DNA from: Caulobacter sp. SLTY
Lineage (GTDB): Bacteria; Pseudomonadota; Alphaproteobacteria; Caulobacterales; Caulobacteraceae
Assembly: GCF_009905535.1 (NCBI RefSeq)
Contig: NZ_JAAALA010000001.1
Location: 62,001-126,000 of the forward strand
Length of the DNA: 64,000 bases
Direction: 5' to 3'
Part shown: piece by piece, positions 35,437 to 44,474 of the stretch
Position numbering within the stretch: the first letter of the stretch is position 1
Layout: each line of letters opens with the position of its first letter
Translations under genes and position numbers: made by a program
Notes under the pieces: model-generated
The model's input: only the letters and a program-made list of their open reading frames with translations
Database searches by the model: none
Told to the model about the DNA's origin: nothing

Positions 35437-35509
35437 ATAGAAGTGTGGACGGGGGAAGAGAAAAGGGGGGATGTGGCGATCTCAATATGTCCCACATCCA
35501 ACGCCGGTT

Positions 35510-35538
35510 GGGGACACGTTGGATTCCAACGTGTCCCC
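35510..35538. repeat. 29-bp palindrome, copy 3 (family 1)
   Basis: Identical to the other copies with central GATTC. It lies between the RAYT promoter and the 3' end of the permease/aminopeptidase gene, whose stop is 12 bases further on. It and the copy at 45385 are both followed by GGTT. Confidence 0.95.
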
Positions 35539-35550
35539 GGTTAGGGGTGC

Positions 35551-38500
35551 CTACCCCCCAACCTTGAACAGGTTGTCGTCCGAGTTGCGGTCTATGAGGA
35601 TGCTGTAGGGGTCGGCGCCCACCCAAGTGGGCTTCTTGGCGACGGTGACCGTGATGGTCTGCTTGCCGGTGCGGATGGGGCGGCGTTCGAGGAACAGGAC
35701 GCTCTTCTTGTCGAAGCCCTTCTTGCCCGGTTGGGCGGCGAAGACGCCGATGTCGAGCATCTCGTTCATCGGGGTGGCGGTCTCCTTGCCCTTGCCGTCG
35801 GCGTAGAGCTTCTTGGCCTCCACCTGCAGGGTGACGTCGAACCTGCCGTCCTTGCGGGCGGTGACCCGGCTGGAGGTGACCTTGACGTCGTAGAGGGTGA
35901 TCCGCTCGAACAGGTCGGTGATCAGGTCCTGCTTGTCGGCCGGCGCCTCGGCCCGGAACAGGGCGATCAGGTCGGTCGAGATCGGATAGGGCGCGCCCTT
36001 GAAGCCGTGCTGGGCGACGAACTTGGCGAGCGCCCGGTTGACCGCGTCCTCACCGATCTCCTCGGCCAGGCGATACATGACCAGCGAGCCCTTGCGGTAG
36101 TGGACATAGCCCTGGCTGGGCTCGACCCGGCTGAGGGGCCTCTCCTCCAGCGGCTGGCCGCCACGGGCCCGCAGGTAGCTGTCGAGCTCGTACTTGAGGA
36201 ACTTGCGGATCTGGTCCTCGCCATAGAGGCCCTTCATCACCCGCAGCGCCGAGTATTGAGCCAGGGTTTCGCTCATCAGCGTGACCCCCTCCTGGTCGGC
36301 GCCGACCACCTGGTGGGCCCACCACTGGTGGCCGATCTCGTGGGCCCCGACGTAGGTGACCATGTCGATCTTCTCGGGATCGCTGTAGTCGGCGATGAAG
36401 AACAGGCCTTCCGACCAGGGCATGGTGCCGGCGAACGCCTGGGCGAACTGGGCGTAGTCGGGGAATTCGATGAACCGCAGGTGGTCGAACTGGTAGGGGC
36501 TGAAGTTGGTCCCGAAGTAGGTGATCGAGGCCTTCATCGCCGTCTTCATCCGCTCGATGTTCCAGGCGTGGGCGGGGTCGTAGTAGATTTCCAGGTCCAG
36601 CCCGTTCCACTTTTCATGGGCGATGGCGTAGCGGCCCGACTGGATCGAGAAGAAGGGCATCACCGGCGCCTGGGTGACGAACCGGGCGCGGCGGCGCTTG
36701 CCGTCGGCGGTGTCGATCACCTGGTCGGAGACGCGGCGTCCGGGGGCGATCGGGGTCTGATCGGCCACGGTGGTCACCGTGATGTCCGAGCTCATGAAGT
36801 CGGCGTCGTGGCGCAGGTAGTTGAACTGGCGTGACGGCACATCGCCCAGCGGGGCCATCGGCTGGTCGGCCTTCAGCCCGTACTTGCGCCGCTTGGCGCG
36901 GTCCTGCAGGCCATCGCCCGGCCAGATGCCGAGCGCCGGGGCGAACTCGGCGGAATTGATGAAGGTGCCGTTGTCGACGACCCGCATCTCGTTGCCGCGG
37001 TTCTTGAAGCCCTTCTGCGAGCGTTCGGTGATGAAGCTCATCGTCCGGCTCTCACCAGGCGCCAGGGGGGCGTCGAAGGTGAAGATGCGGTAGTTGAACC
37101 TGGCCAGGGTTTCCTTCGGCCGGGCCCCCTCGATGGACAGGCCGCTTACCTTCAGGTCGCGGTCGAAGCGGACGTGAACCTCCCGCATCGGGGCGCTGGT
37201 CGTGTTCTTGATGACATAGCTGCCCTTGACCACCAGGCTGGGCTGATGGGGCTTGATGTCGACGTCCAGCTTCATCGACTGGATCTTCGGCTGGGGAACC
37301 TTGTCGAACTTGCGCGCGACGATCAGTTCCTTCTCGTAGTCGGCCTGCCACTTCTCGTCGGAGATGGCGGTGCGGTACTCATTCCAGACATTGGTGTTGA
37401 GGAAGATCCAGCCGCCGACGGCGCCGGCCCCGATGACCGCCACGACCAGCAGCAGCCCGGCGCCGCTCATCATCCGGTGGGGGAAACGCTGGAGCCGGGG
37501 CCAGAGGCGGATCTCCGCCCCGCGCCGCCACAGGCCGTAGGCCAGGATCAGCAGAATGAGGGCGATCAGGGACCAGTAGGCCCGCGCCGTCCAGGCCCCG
37601 ATCCAGAACTTGCCGAGGCCGTTCATGTCCGAGAAGGGCGTGCCGAAGCCGCCGTCGTTGGGCACGGCGCCGTAGTTGTAGAGCAGGTGGTCGAAGCCGA
37701 GGTTGCCCAGGGTGATCGAGGCGATCAGGTAGAGGACCATGATCCCCCAGCCGACGAACTTGTGCGGGCTGATCGCCTGGACGAAGACGGCCAGGGCGGC
37801 CAGCAGGATCCAGTCCACGCCCTGGGGCAGGATGTACCAGACCAGCCATTTGCCGAGCTCGTAGTTGGTGTAGCCCTTGAAGGTCTGGATCAGCACCGCG
37901 GCCAGCACGCTGATCGCCAGGGTCGACAGCAGGACCAGGGAGATGGCCAGGGTCTTGGGCAGGACATAGGCCCAGTCGGGGACCGGCGAGGCGTCGATGA
38001 TCTCGTGGGTCTTCTTCTCGCGTTCGCGCCAGACCAGCTCGCCCGCGTAATAGACCGCGATGATCAGCGGAATGAAGGTGAAGCTGCCCATCAGCGGGTT
38101 CAGCAGCACCCGGGTCAGCGGATGGACCATGCCGCCGTAGCCGGTCTGTTCGGTGGCGAACCACAGGGCGCCGACGGCGTTGAACAGGCCCAGGGCCAGC
38201 AGCACGAAATAGGCGGGGCTCAAGAAGACCTGGCCCATGTCCAGCTTGGTGCGGGCGACCAGCTGGCCCCAGGCGCTGGCTAAGCCGAAGGTGGGCGCCG
38301 GCAGGGCGCCGAGGGGGGCCGGCGGCGGGGCGCTGGGCGCGGCGGCGGCGGCGATCCTGGCCTGCTTTGCCCGCTTGCCCGACAGTTGGCCGGGGGTGAA
38401 GCGGAACAGCAGCATCGGCAGCAGCATCAACAGCCCGCCCAGGGACAGGGCGAAGATGCGGTTCTGCAGCAGCAGACCCTCGATGGCGGGTGTCAGCGTG

Positions 38501-39183
38501 TTGCGGTCGGAGACGGTCCAGTACTTGGTCGCCAAACCAACGGCGCCAAAGCCCAAGGGCTCCCAGAACGCTACGATCTTGTCCCATTCGGGCCGGTTCG
38601 ACGCGACGGTGCCGATGGTCCACAACACCAGGAAGGCGACGACCGCCACATAGGTCCACATCATCGACCGGGTCAGCGTCGCCACGACGAAGAACAGGGC
38701 CGACATCAGGAAGATGTTCGGCAAGGCGATCGCCAGGTAACCGGTGAGGTAGGGCTGAAGGGTGTTCGGGCCGAGAGTCTCAGGGTCTACCCACGGCATC
38801 AGGCTGCCGATGAGGATTGCCAGCGGCACGGTCAGGAAGGCCAGGGCCGCCGCGCCGAACGCGCCGACGAAACGGCCATAGAGGTAGTCGAACCGCTTGA
38901 CGGGGGTCGAGCGGAGGATGCCGCCGAAACCGGTTTCGTCGTCCCGCACAATCACGTTGGCGACGAAGGCCGTCGAGACGAACATGAAGAACAGAGTCAG
39001 GACCTGCTGAGTCTGGATCACCGCGAACGGCGAATTCTTGTGGATCGGACCGCCGCCGCCGATGGAGATCTGGTCGATCACCACCGAGCCGTAGGTCAGC
39101 AGGAAGAAGATGCCCGCGGCCACCCAGAACACCGGGTTCTTGAGCTGGTAGCGGAATTCGAAGCTGGCGATCTTGCCGAACAT
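35551..39183 (-). CDS. ABC-2 permease fused to M1-family aminopeptidase
   Basis: 1210 residues. The N-terminal half (about 1-600) is an ABC-2 permease with some twelve hydrophobic spans, including KNPVFWVAAGIFFLLTYGSV and VRDDETGFGGILRSTPV. After the last span (LLLVVAVIGAGAVGGWIFL) comes a periplasmic M1 metallopeptidase: zinc motif HEIGH at 948-952 with the third ligand Glu in LMSETLAQYSAL some 20 residues later. M1 enzymes remove N-terminal residues from peptides. The fusion is a known bacterial arrangement of unclear substrate. The ATPase partner is encoded 12 bases upstream. The two would form an exporter or peptide-processing machine at the inner membrane. Confidence 0.92.
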   Translation of the reverse strand: MFGKIASFEFRYQLKNPVFWVAAGIFFLLTYGSVVIDQISIGGGGPIHKNSPFAVIQTQQVLTLFFMFVSTAFVANVIVRDDETGFGGILRSTPVKRFDYLYGRFVGAFGAAALAFLTVPLAILIGSLMPWVDPETLGPNTLQPYLTGYLAIALPNIFLMSALFFVVATLTRSMMWTYVAVVAFLVLWTIGTVASNRPEWDKIVAFWEPLGFGAVGLATKYWTVSDRNTLTPAIEGLLLQNRIFALSLGGLLMLLPMLLFRFTPGQLSGKRAKQARIAAAAAPSAPPPAPLGALPAPTFGLASAWGQLVARTKLDMGQVFLSPAYFVLLALGLFNAVGALWFATEQTGYGGMVHPLTRVLLNPLMGSFTFIPLIIAVYYAGELVWREREKKTHEIIDASPVPDWAYVLPKTLAISLVLLSTLAISVLAAVLIQTFKGYTNYELGKWLVWYILPQGVDWILLAALAVFVQAISPHKFVGWGIMVLYLIASITLGNLGFDHLLYNYGAVPNDGGFGTPFSDMNGLGKFWIGAWTARAYWSLIALILLILAYGLWRRGAEIRLWPRLQRFPHRMMSGAGLLLVVAVIGAGAVGGWIFLNTNVWNEYRTAISDEKWQADYEKELIVARKFDKVPQPKIQSMKLDVDIKPHQPSLVVKGSYVIKNTTSAPMREVHVRFDRDLKVSGLSIEGARPKETLARFNYRIFTFDAPLAPGESRTMSFITERSQKGFKNRGNEMRVVDNGTFINSAEFAPALGIWPGDGLQDRAKRRKYGLKADQPMAPLGDVPSRQFNYLRHDADFMSSDITVTTVADQTPIAPGRRVSDQVIDTADGKRRRARFVTQAPVMPFFSIQSGRYAIAHEKWNGLDLEIYYDPAHAWNIERMKTAMKASITYFGTNFSPYQFDHLRFIEFPDYAQFAQAFAGTMPWSEGLFFIADYSDPEKIDMVTYVGAHEIGHQWWAHQVVGADQEGVTLMSETLAQYSALRVMKGLYGEDQIRKFLKYELDSYLRARGGQPLEERPLSRVEPSQGYVHYRKGSLVMYRLAEEIGEDAVNRALAKFVAQHGFKGAPYPISTDLIALFRAEAPADKQDLITDLFERITLYDVKVTSSRVTARKDGRFDVTLQVEAKKLYADGKGKETATPMNEMLDIGVFAAQPGKKGFDKKSVLFLERRPIRTGKQTITVTVAKKPTWVGADPYSILIDRNSDDNLFKVGG

Positions 39184-39195
39184 GACGGCGGCCCC

Positions 39196-40074
39196 TTACG
39201 CGGCGCGGGAGGCGTGGAGGGTGGTGAAGTAGACGTCCTCGAGGCCGCCATCGACGGGCACGAAGCCGTCGCCCGGATCGCTGTCGCTCTCGATGTGGAC
39301 CACGGTGCGGCCGGTGAACAGCCGGGTGTGGATGACCTTGTAGCCCCGGGCCCGCAGGCCCTCGAGCTCTGACTTGTCGATGGTCTTCTTCCAGATGCGG
39401 CCCTTGAGCTGGGCGACCAGCTCCAGCGGGGCGCCCTGTTTGACGATCTTGCCGTCGCAGATGATGGCCATGGCCGGACAGAGGTCGGAGACGTCCTCGA
39501 CGATGTGGGTCGAGAGGATGACCACCACGTTCTCGCCGATCTCGCTGAGCAGGTTGAGGAAGCGGTTGCGTTCCTCGGGGTCGAGGCCGGCGGTGGGCTC
39601 GTCCACGATGATCAGGCGGGGATCGCCGATCAGGGCCTGGGCGATGCCGAACCGCTGGCGCATGCCGCCGGAGAAGCCGGCGATGGCCCGCTTGCGGACG
39701 TTCCAGAGGTTGGTCTGGTTGAGCAGGTGTTCGACCGTCTCGCGGCGTTCCTTGCCGTTGGAGACGCCCTTGAGCACCGCCATGTGGTCAAGCATGTCGT
39801 AGGCGGAGACCCGCGGATAGACGCCGAAGTCCTGGGGCAGGTAGCCGAGGGTCTTGCGCAGCTCCTCGGGGTCCTTGAGCACGTCGATCTCGCCGAACCG
39901 CACATGGCCGCCGGTCGGCGCCTGCAGGGTGGCGATGGTCCGCATCAGGGTGGACTTGCCGGCGCCGTTGGGGCCCAGCAGGCCGTACATGCCCTTGGGC
40001 ACGATCAGGCTGACCTCATCCAGGGCCTTGTGCCCGTTGGGATAGACGTGGGTGAGGTTCTCGACGATCAGCAT
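39196..40074 (-). CDS. ABC transporter ATPase, partner of the permease/M1 fusion
   Basis: 292 residues. Walker A GPNGAGKST (34-42), signature GFSGGMRQRFGIAQAL, Walker B LIIVDEPTAGLDP and STHIVEDVSD H-loop are all intact. The start MLIVENLTHVYPNG at 40074 matches the family; a longer frame to 40146 adds 24 unconserved residues. The remaining C-terminal 70 residues (RARGYKVIHTRLFTGRTVVHIE) are an extension common to ATPases paired with the M1-permease fusion. It precedes that gene by 12 bases and is surely co-transcribed with it. Confidence 0.92.
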   Translation of the reverse strand: MLIVENLTHVYPNGHKALDEVSLIVPKGMYGLLGPNGAGKSTLMRTIATLQAPTGGHVRFGEIDVLKDPEELRKTLGYLPQDFGVYPRVSAYDMLDHMAVLKGVSNGKERRETVEHLLNQTNLWNVRKRAIAGFSGGMRQRFGIAQALIGDPRLIIVDEPTAGLDPEERNRFLNLLSEIGENVVVILSTHIVEDVSDLCPAMAIICDGKIVKQGAPLELVAQLKGRIWKKTIDKSELEGLRARGYKVIHTRLFTGRTVVHIESDSDPGDGFVPVDGGLEDVYFTTLHASRAA

Positions 40075-40201
40075 GGCTGCTCCGCCCCTTGAATTATGCG
40101 GTCCTGTCCGTGTCGCCCGAATGAGACGGCCCGGTAACCCCCGCAACAGTCATGGCCGGGCGGGGCGGAAGGGGCAAGTGAAACAACGGTAAGGCGCGGG
40201 T

Positions 40202-41536
40202 TCAGGCGGGTTTGGCCGCGGCCCGGTCAGAGTCTGCCTCAGGCTCTTCGGATGCCTCATCATCCTCGGCGTCGGGGTCGCGGCCCTGGCGGCGGTCGAG
40301 GCCGCGCATCACCGGCGTGACGGTCAGCCCATGCAGCAGCACGGAGAGCAGCACGATCAGGCCGACGATGGCCCAGAGCCGCTCGGCCCCGGCCATGGGG
40401 GCGTGGTTGAGGCCGTAGGCGAGGTAGTAAAAGGACCCCACGCCCCGGATGCCGAAGAAGGCCAGGGTGAGCCGCTCGCTCCAGCTCGCCTTCATCCCGA
40501 TCATCCCGGCCAGCCCCGCCAGGGGGCGGACCAGCAGCAGCACCGCCAGGGCCAGGGCGACATCGGTCCAGGTGAGGGGCGCCAGCAGGCCGCTGACCAG
40601 GGCGCCGCCGAACAGCAGCAGCACCACCATCATGACGATCCGCTCCAGCTGTTCGGTGATGTCGTGCATCTCGCGCTGGAACTCGTGGCGGCGGTGGGCG
40701 TGGCGCAGGGTCAGGGCGGCGATGAACACCGCCAGGAAGCCGTAGCCGTGGATCGCCTCCGTGGCCCCATAGGCGACCAGGGTGCAGGCGATGGCGATCA
40801 GGCCATCGCCGGTCTTGGCCAGGGAGTTGCCCGGGACCTTGAAGGTGAGCCAGCCGAACAGCCGGCCGATCAGCCAGCCGGCGAGGCAGCCGGCCAGCAG
40901 CTTCCAGGCCACGTCGTAGCTGAGCCAGTCGACCAGCCAGGGCTTGCCGCTGGCGGCGGCCAGGCTCAGGGCGATGCCCAGATTGACGAAGGGAAAGGCC
41001 AGGCCGTCGTTGAGGCCGGCCTCGGAGGTGAGGCCGAAGCGCACCTCGTCCTCCTGGCCCTCGCGGGGCGGGCCGACCTGGACGTCGGCGGCCAGCACCG
41101 GGTCGGTGGGCGCCAGGCTGGCGGCGAGCAGGATGGCGGCGGCCAGCGGCAGGCCGGCCCAGACCCCGAGAATGGCGATCGCGGCGATCGACAGCGGCAT
41201 GGTCACCGCCAGCAGCCGCCAGGTAATGCCCCAGCGCCGCCAGCCGACCACCCGGTCGATCTTCAGCCCGGCCCCCATCAGGGCGATGATCACCACCAGC
41301 TCGGTGAGCCGCTCGGCGACCTCTGGATGCTGGACGGGCAGCGGCGCCAGCCCGACCTGCGGCAGGGCGAAGAACCCCGCCCCCAAGCCTATGCAGACGA
41401 TGGGCAGCGACAGGGGCAGCCGGCGCAGGGCCAGCGGCAGCCAGGCCACCAGGGCGATCAGCAGCCCGGCGCCTCCGAGAACCAGGATATAGGGGTCCGG
41501 GAGCAGGTCTTTGAGCAGGTCTGGAGACAGGGCCAT
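40202..41536 (-). CDS. CPA1-type Na+(K+)/H+ antiporter
   Basis: 444 residues with about 12-13 spans. The ion-binding helix region LAASLAPTDPVLAADVQVG and the next block SEAGLNDGLAFPFVNLG are the conserved CPA antiporter motifs. The protein ends in a long acidic cytoplasmic tail (DPDAEDDEASEEPEADSD). It exchanges cytoplasmic Na+ or K+ for protons in pH and salt homeostasis. It is upstream of, and on the same strand as, the ABC pair across a 127-base gap. No regulator is adjacent. Confidence 0.9.
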   Translation of the reverse strand: MALSPDLLKDLLPDPYILVLGGAGLLIALVAWLPLALRRLPLSLPIVCIGLGAGFFALPQVGLAPLPVQHPEVAERLTELVVIIALMGAGLKIDRVVGWRRWGITWRLLAVTMPLSIAAIAILGVWAGLPLAAAILLAASLAPTDPVLAADVQVGPPREGQEDEVRFGLTSEAGLNDGLAFPFVNLGIALSLAAASGKPWLVDWLSYDVAWKLLAGCLAGWLIGRLFGWLTFKVPGNSLAKTGDGLIAIACTLVAYGATEAIHGYGFLAVFIAALTLRHAHRRHEFQREMHDITEQLERIVMMVVLLLFGGALVSGLLAPLTWTDVALALAVLLLVRPLAGLAGMIGMKASWSERLTLAFFGIRGVGSFYYLAYGLNHAPMAGAERLWAIVGLIVLLSVLLHGLTVTPVMRGLDRRQGRDPDAEDDEASEEPEADSDRAAAKPA

Positions 41537-41644
41537 CGGCCCCTAACGGCCCGGAAGGCGAAAACGTTCGGTGACCGGCGCTAAACCAAGCGGAAAGGCT
41601 TGGCCTGTAAACAAGCCCAAGTATCGCCCGACGAGAGTTCCCCC

Positions 41645-42724
41645 GTGCAGATCGACATTGTCCGTCCCGACGAACTGACGGCCGCCCAGGTCGAGGGCTG
41701 GGCGTCGCTGCAGGGCGCCGACACCCGGCTGCACAGCCCCTTCCTGTCGCCCTGGTGGGCGCGGTCGGTGGCGGCGGCGCAGGGGACCAAAGCCAACGTC
41801 AAGGTCGCGGTGCTGCACGATCACGGCCGCGAGGTCGGCTATATGGCCGCCAGGGCCCAGGGCGGGGCGGCCATGCCCGTCGGGGCGCCGATGTGCGACT
41901 ACCAGGGCATGACGGCCGAGCCGGGCGTGCGCTTCGATCCGGTGGCGCTGGTGAATGCGCTGGGGGTCGGCCGCTTCGACTTCTGCCACATGCTGGACGG
42001 CCAGGACGACTTCGCCCCGCATGTGAAGGGCTCTCAGACGGCCTACTCCATAGAGCTTCGCGACGGCTACGAGGCCTACGCCAAGGCCCGGCGGGAGGCC
42101 GGGGTCGGCGCGCTGAAGGACATCGACAAGAAACGGCGCAAGCTGGAGCGGGAACTCGGGCCGGTGACCTTCACCGCCTTCTCGCGGTCGCGCGGCGACT
42201 TCGACACCCTGATGGGCTGGAAGAGCGAGCAGTGGAAGAAGACCGGCCAGACCGACGTGCTGGGCGCCGGCTGGACGACCAAGCTGGTCCGCGACCTGTT
42301 CGCCAGCCGTGATCCGATGTACGGCGGCATGCTGTTCACCCTGCATATCGGCGACCGGCTGGCCGCCGCGCAGTTCAACCTGCGGGCCCATGGGGCGATC
42401 AACAGCTGGCTGATCGGCCATGACGCCGCGTTCGATCGCTACAGCCCCGGCCTGATCCTGTTCCAGGACATCCTGCGCTGGATGGACGACACGCCCTACT
42501 GGCGGCTGGACCTGGGGGCCGGCGACTACCGATTCAAGCGCGAGCTTGCCAACGCCACCGTGCAGGTCGGCCACGGCTTCGTCGGCGGCGTCTCGCCGGC
42601 GGCGCTGTTGCGGTCGGCGGCCTATGCGCTGCGCCAGGCGGCGGAATCCCTGCCGCTCGGGCCGGTGTCGGAGCTGCCGGGCAAGGCGATGCGGCGGCTT
42701 GACCTGATCCGTGGATTGCGGTGA
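41645..42724 (+). CDS. CelD/HfsK-like GNAT-family acetyltransferase
   Basis: 359 residues from a GTG start (VQIDIVRPDELTAAQVEGWASL). It has the two-GNAT-domain layout of the CelD/BcsL family: an N-terminal part with FLSPWWARSVAAAQG and a C-terminal catalytic part with GWKSEQWKKTGQTDV, LAAAQFNLRAHGAINSWLIG and RLDLGAGDYRFKRELAN. In Caulobacter the homologue HfsK modifies holdfast polysaccharide, so an envelope-polysaccharide role is plausible but unproven here. A TTG at 41600 would add 15 residues. It is followed 31 bases later by the threonine dehydratase gene. Confidence 0.75.
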   Translation: MQIDIVRPDELTAAQVEGWASLQGADTRLHSPFLSPWWARSVAAAQGTKANVKVAVLHDHGREVGYMAARAQGGAAMPVGAPMCDYQGMTAEPGVRFDPVALVNALGVGRFDFCHMLDGQDDFAPHVKGSQTAYSIELRDGYEAYAKARREAGVGALKDIDKKRRKLERELGPVTFTAFSRSRGDFDTLMGWKSEQWKKTGQTDVLGAGWTTKLVRDLFASRDPMYGGMLFTLHIGDRLAAAQFNLRAHGAINSWLIGHDAAFDRYSPGLILFQDILRWMDDTPYWRLDLGAGDYRFKRELANATVQVGHGFVGGVSPAALLRSAAYALRQAAESLPLGPVSELPGKAMRRLDLIRGLR

Positions 42725-42755
42725 AGCGGCGGGTCTCTTTCTCCCGCCAGGTTCC

Positions 42756-43958
42756 ATGACCCTTTCCATCGACGACATCCGCGCCGCGGCCACCCGGCTG
42801 GCCGGCCATATCGAGCGCACGCCCTGCCGCTATTCGAAGACCCTGTCGGAGATTACCGGCGCCCAGGTGTGGGTGAAGTTCGAGAACCTGCAGTTCACCG
42901 CCGCCTACAAGGAGCGGGGCGCGCTGAACAAACTCATGCTGATGAGCGACGCGGACCGGGCCAAAGGGGTCATCGCCGCGAGCGCCGGCAACCACGCCCA
43001 GGGCCTGGCCTATCACGCCACGCGTCTGGGCATTCCTTCGACCATCGTCATGCCGCGCGGCACCCCCTTCGTGAAGGTCGAGCACACCCGCGCCCATGGG
43101 GCCGATGTGGTGATCGAGGGCGAGACCTATGACGACGCCTACGCCCACGCCATGCAGTTGAAGGAAGAGCGGGGCCTGACCTTCGTCCACCCCTTCAACG
43201 ACCTGGAGGTGATGGCCGGACAGGGGACCATCGCCCTGGAGATGCTGGAGGACGTGCCTGATCTGGAGATCCTGCCGGTGCCGATCGGCGGCGGCGGGCT
43301 GATCAGCGGCGTCGGGGTGGCGGCCAAGGCGATCAATCCGGACATCCGCATCATCGGTTGCGAGCCGGCGATGTATCCCAGCTTCACCAACAAGATGCGC
43401 GGGATGACCGGCCAGAGCGGCGGCCAGACGATCGCCGAGGGCATCGCGGTCAAGCAGGTCGGCGACATCACCTATTCGGTGGCCCGGCCGCTGGTCGAGG
43501 ACGTGCTGCTGCTCGAGGAGCCGTTCATCGAGCGGGCTGTGGCCCTCTATTGCAATGTCGAGAAGACCGTGGCCGAGGGCGCGGGCGCCGCGGCGCTGGC
43601 GGCGCTGCTCGCCTATCCGGAGCGGTTCCGGGGCAAGAAGTGCGGGCTGATCCTGTGCGGCGGCAATATCGACACCCGCCTGCTGGCGTCCGTGCTGACC
43701 CGCGAGCTGGTGCGGGCCCAGCGGATCATCTCCCTGCGCATCGTCGGCGACGATCGCCCGGGCCTGCTGGCCACCGTCTCCCGCGTGATCGGCGAGATGG
43801 GCGGCAACATCATCGAGGTGGCCCACAACCGCCTGGCCCTGGACGTGCCGGCCAAGGGCGCCGAGTTCGACGTGATGATCGAGACCCGCGACGCCCAGCA
43901 CACCCAGGAAATCATGGACGCCCTGCGCGAGTGCGGGTATCCGCCGCGGGCGGTCTAG
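42756..43958 (+). CDS. ilvA: Threonine ammonia-lyase (threonine dehydratase)
   Basis: 400 residues. The PLP lysine is Lys52 in TAAYKERGALNKL. ASAGNHAQGLAYHA binds the substrate, and GGGGLISGVGVAAKA binds the cofactor phosphate. Residues about 325-400 form a C-terminal ACT domain (ISLRIVGDDRPGLLATVSRV). This shorter single-ACT form corresponds to TdcB-like or biosynthetic IlvA of many alphaproteobacteria. It deaminates threonine to 2-oxobutanoate, feeding isoleucine synthesis. The ATG at 42756 is chosen for the conserved start MTLSIDDIRAAATRL. It precedes the FKBP gene by 21 bases. Confidence 0.93.
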   Translation: MTLSIDDIRAAATRLAGHIERTPCRYSKTLSEITGAQVWVKFENLQFTAAYKERGALNKLMLMSDADRAKGVIAASAGNHAQGLAYHATRLGIPSTIVMPRGTPFVKVEHTRAHGADVVIEGETYDDAYAHAMQLKEERGLTFVHPFNDLEVMAGQGTIALEMLEDVPDLEILPVPIGGGGLISGVGVAAKAINPDIRIIGCEPAMYPSFTNKMRGMTGQSGGQTIAEGIAVKQVGDITYSVARPLVEDVLLLEEPFIERAVALYCNVEKTVAEGAGAAALAALLAYPERFRGKKCGLILCGGNIDTRLLASVLTRELVRAQRIISLRIVGDDRPGLLATVSRVIGEMGGNIIEVAHNRLALDVPAKGAEFDVMIETRDAQHTQEIMDALRECGYPPRAV

Positions 43959-43979
43959 TCCCGCCTGTCGAGGTTCGAA

Positions 43980-44474
43980 ATGCGCCTGATCCCCGTTATC
44001 CTCGCCGCTATCGCGGCTCTGTCCCTGGCCGGCTGCACCAACGAGCGGCTGGCGCGCAAGAATAGCGAGGAGGGCGCCGTGTTCCTCAAGGAGAACGCCG
44101 CCAAGCCGGGCGTGCAGACCCTGAAGAGCGGCGTGCAGTACCTGGTCATGCGCTCGGGCCCGCAGGCCGGCCTCAAGCCCAAGAAGGGCGACGAGCTGCT
44201 GGTCCACTACGAGGGCAAGCTGCTCAACGGCGAGGTGTTCGACTCGAGCTTTGAGCGCGGGAAGCCGGCGGCCATGCCGCTGGCCGGGCTGATCCCGGCC
44301 TGGCTGGAGGTGCTGCCGATGATGCGGCCGGGCGACGAGTGGGTGATCTATGTCCCGCCGGAGGCCGGCTACGGCGAGGACGGCGGCGGAAGCATCCCGC
44401 CGAACGCCACCCTGATCTTCCGCATCCAGCTGATCGACGTGCTGCCGTCGGGCCGGAACTCGGTCCTGGGTTAG
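43980..44474 (+). CDS. FKBP-type peptidyl-prolyl isomerase, lipoprotein
   Basis: 164 residues. A lipoprotein signal ([19 protein letters not shown], lipobox Cys19) places it in the envelope, and FKBP motifs follow: [55 protein letters not shown] and [17 protein letters not shown] short helical segment (residues 24-45) links anchor and catalytic domain. It speeds proline isomerisation of exported proteins. It starts 21 bases after the threonine dehydratase and its stop overlaps that of purU (TTAG, 44471-44474). Confidence 0.93.
   Translation: MRLIPVILAAIAALSLAGCTNERLARKNSEEGAVFLKENAAKPGVQTLKSGVQYLVMRSGPQAGLKPKKGDELLVHYEGKLLNGEVFDSSFERGKPAAMPLAGLIPAWLEVLPMMRPGDEWVIYVPPEAGYGEDGGGSIPPNATLIFRIQLIDVLPSGRNSVLG

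Larger units (their letters stand above)
34720..35538 (-). mobile_element. RAYT unit bounded by two palindromes
   Basis: The transposase gene is flanked on both sides by identical 29-bp palindromes (34720-34748 and 35510-35538). This is the usual layout of a REP-associated tyrosine transposase with its own repeats. There are no classical terminal inverted repeats or target duplications, as expected for the HUH class. The gene is probably resident rather than a self-mobile insertion sequence. Confidence 0.75.

Noticed and set aside
32743..35538. Complete prophage or CRISPR-like array around the terminase
   Set aside because: Only the terminase is phage-like, and the repeats are few, palindromic and unevenly spaced, without spacers of constant length.
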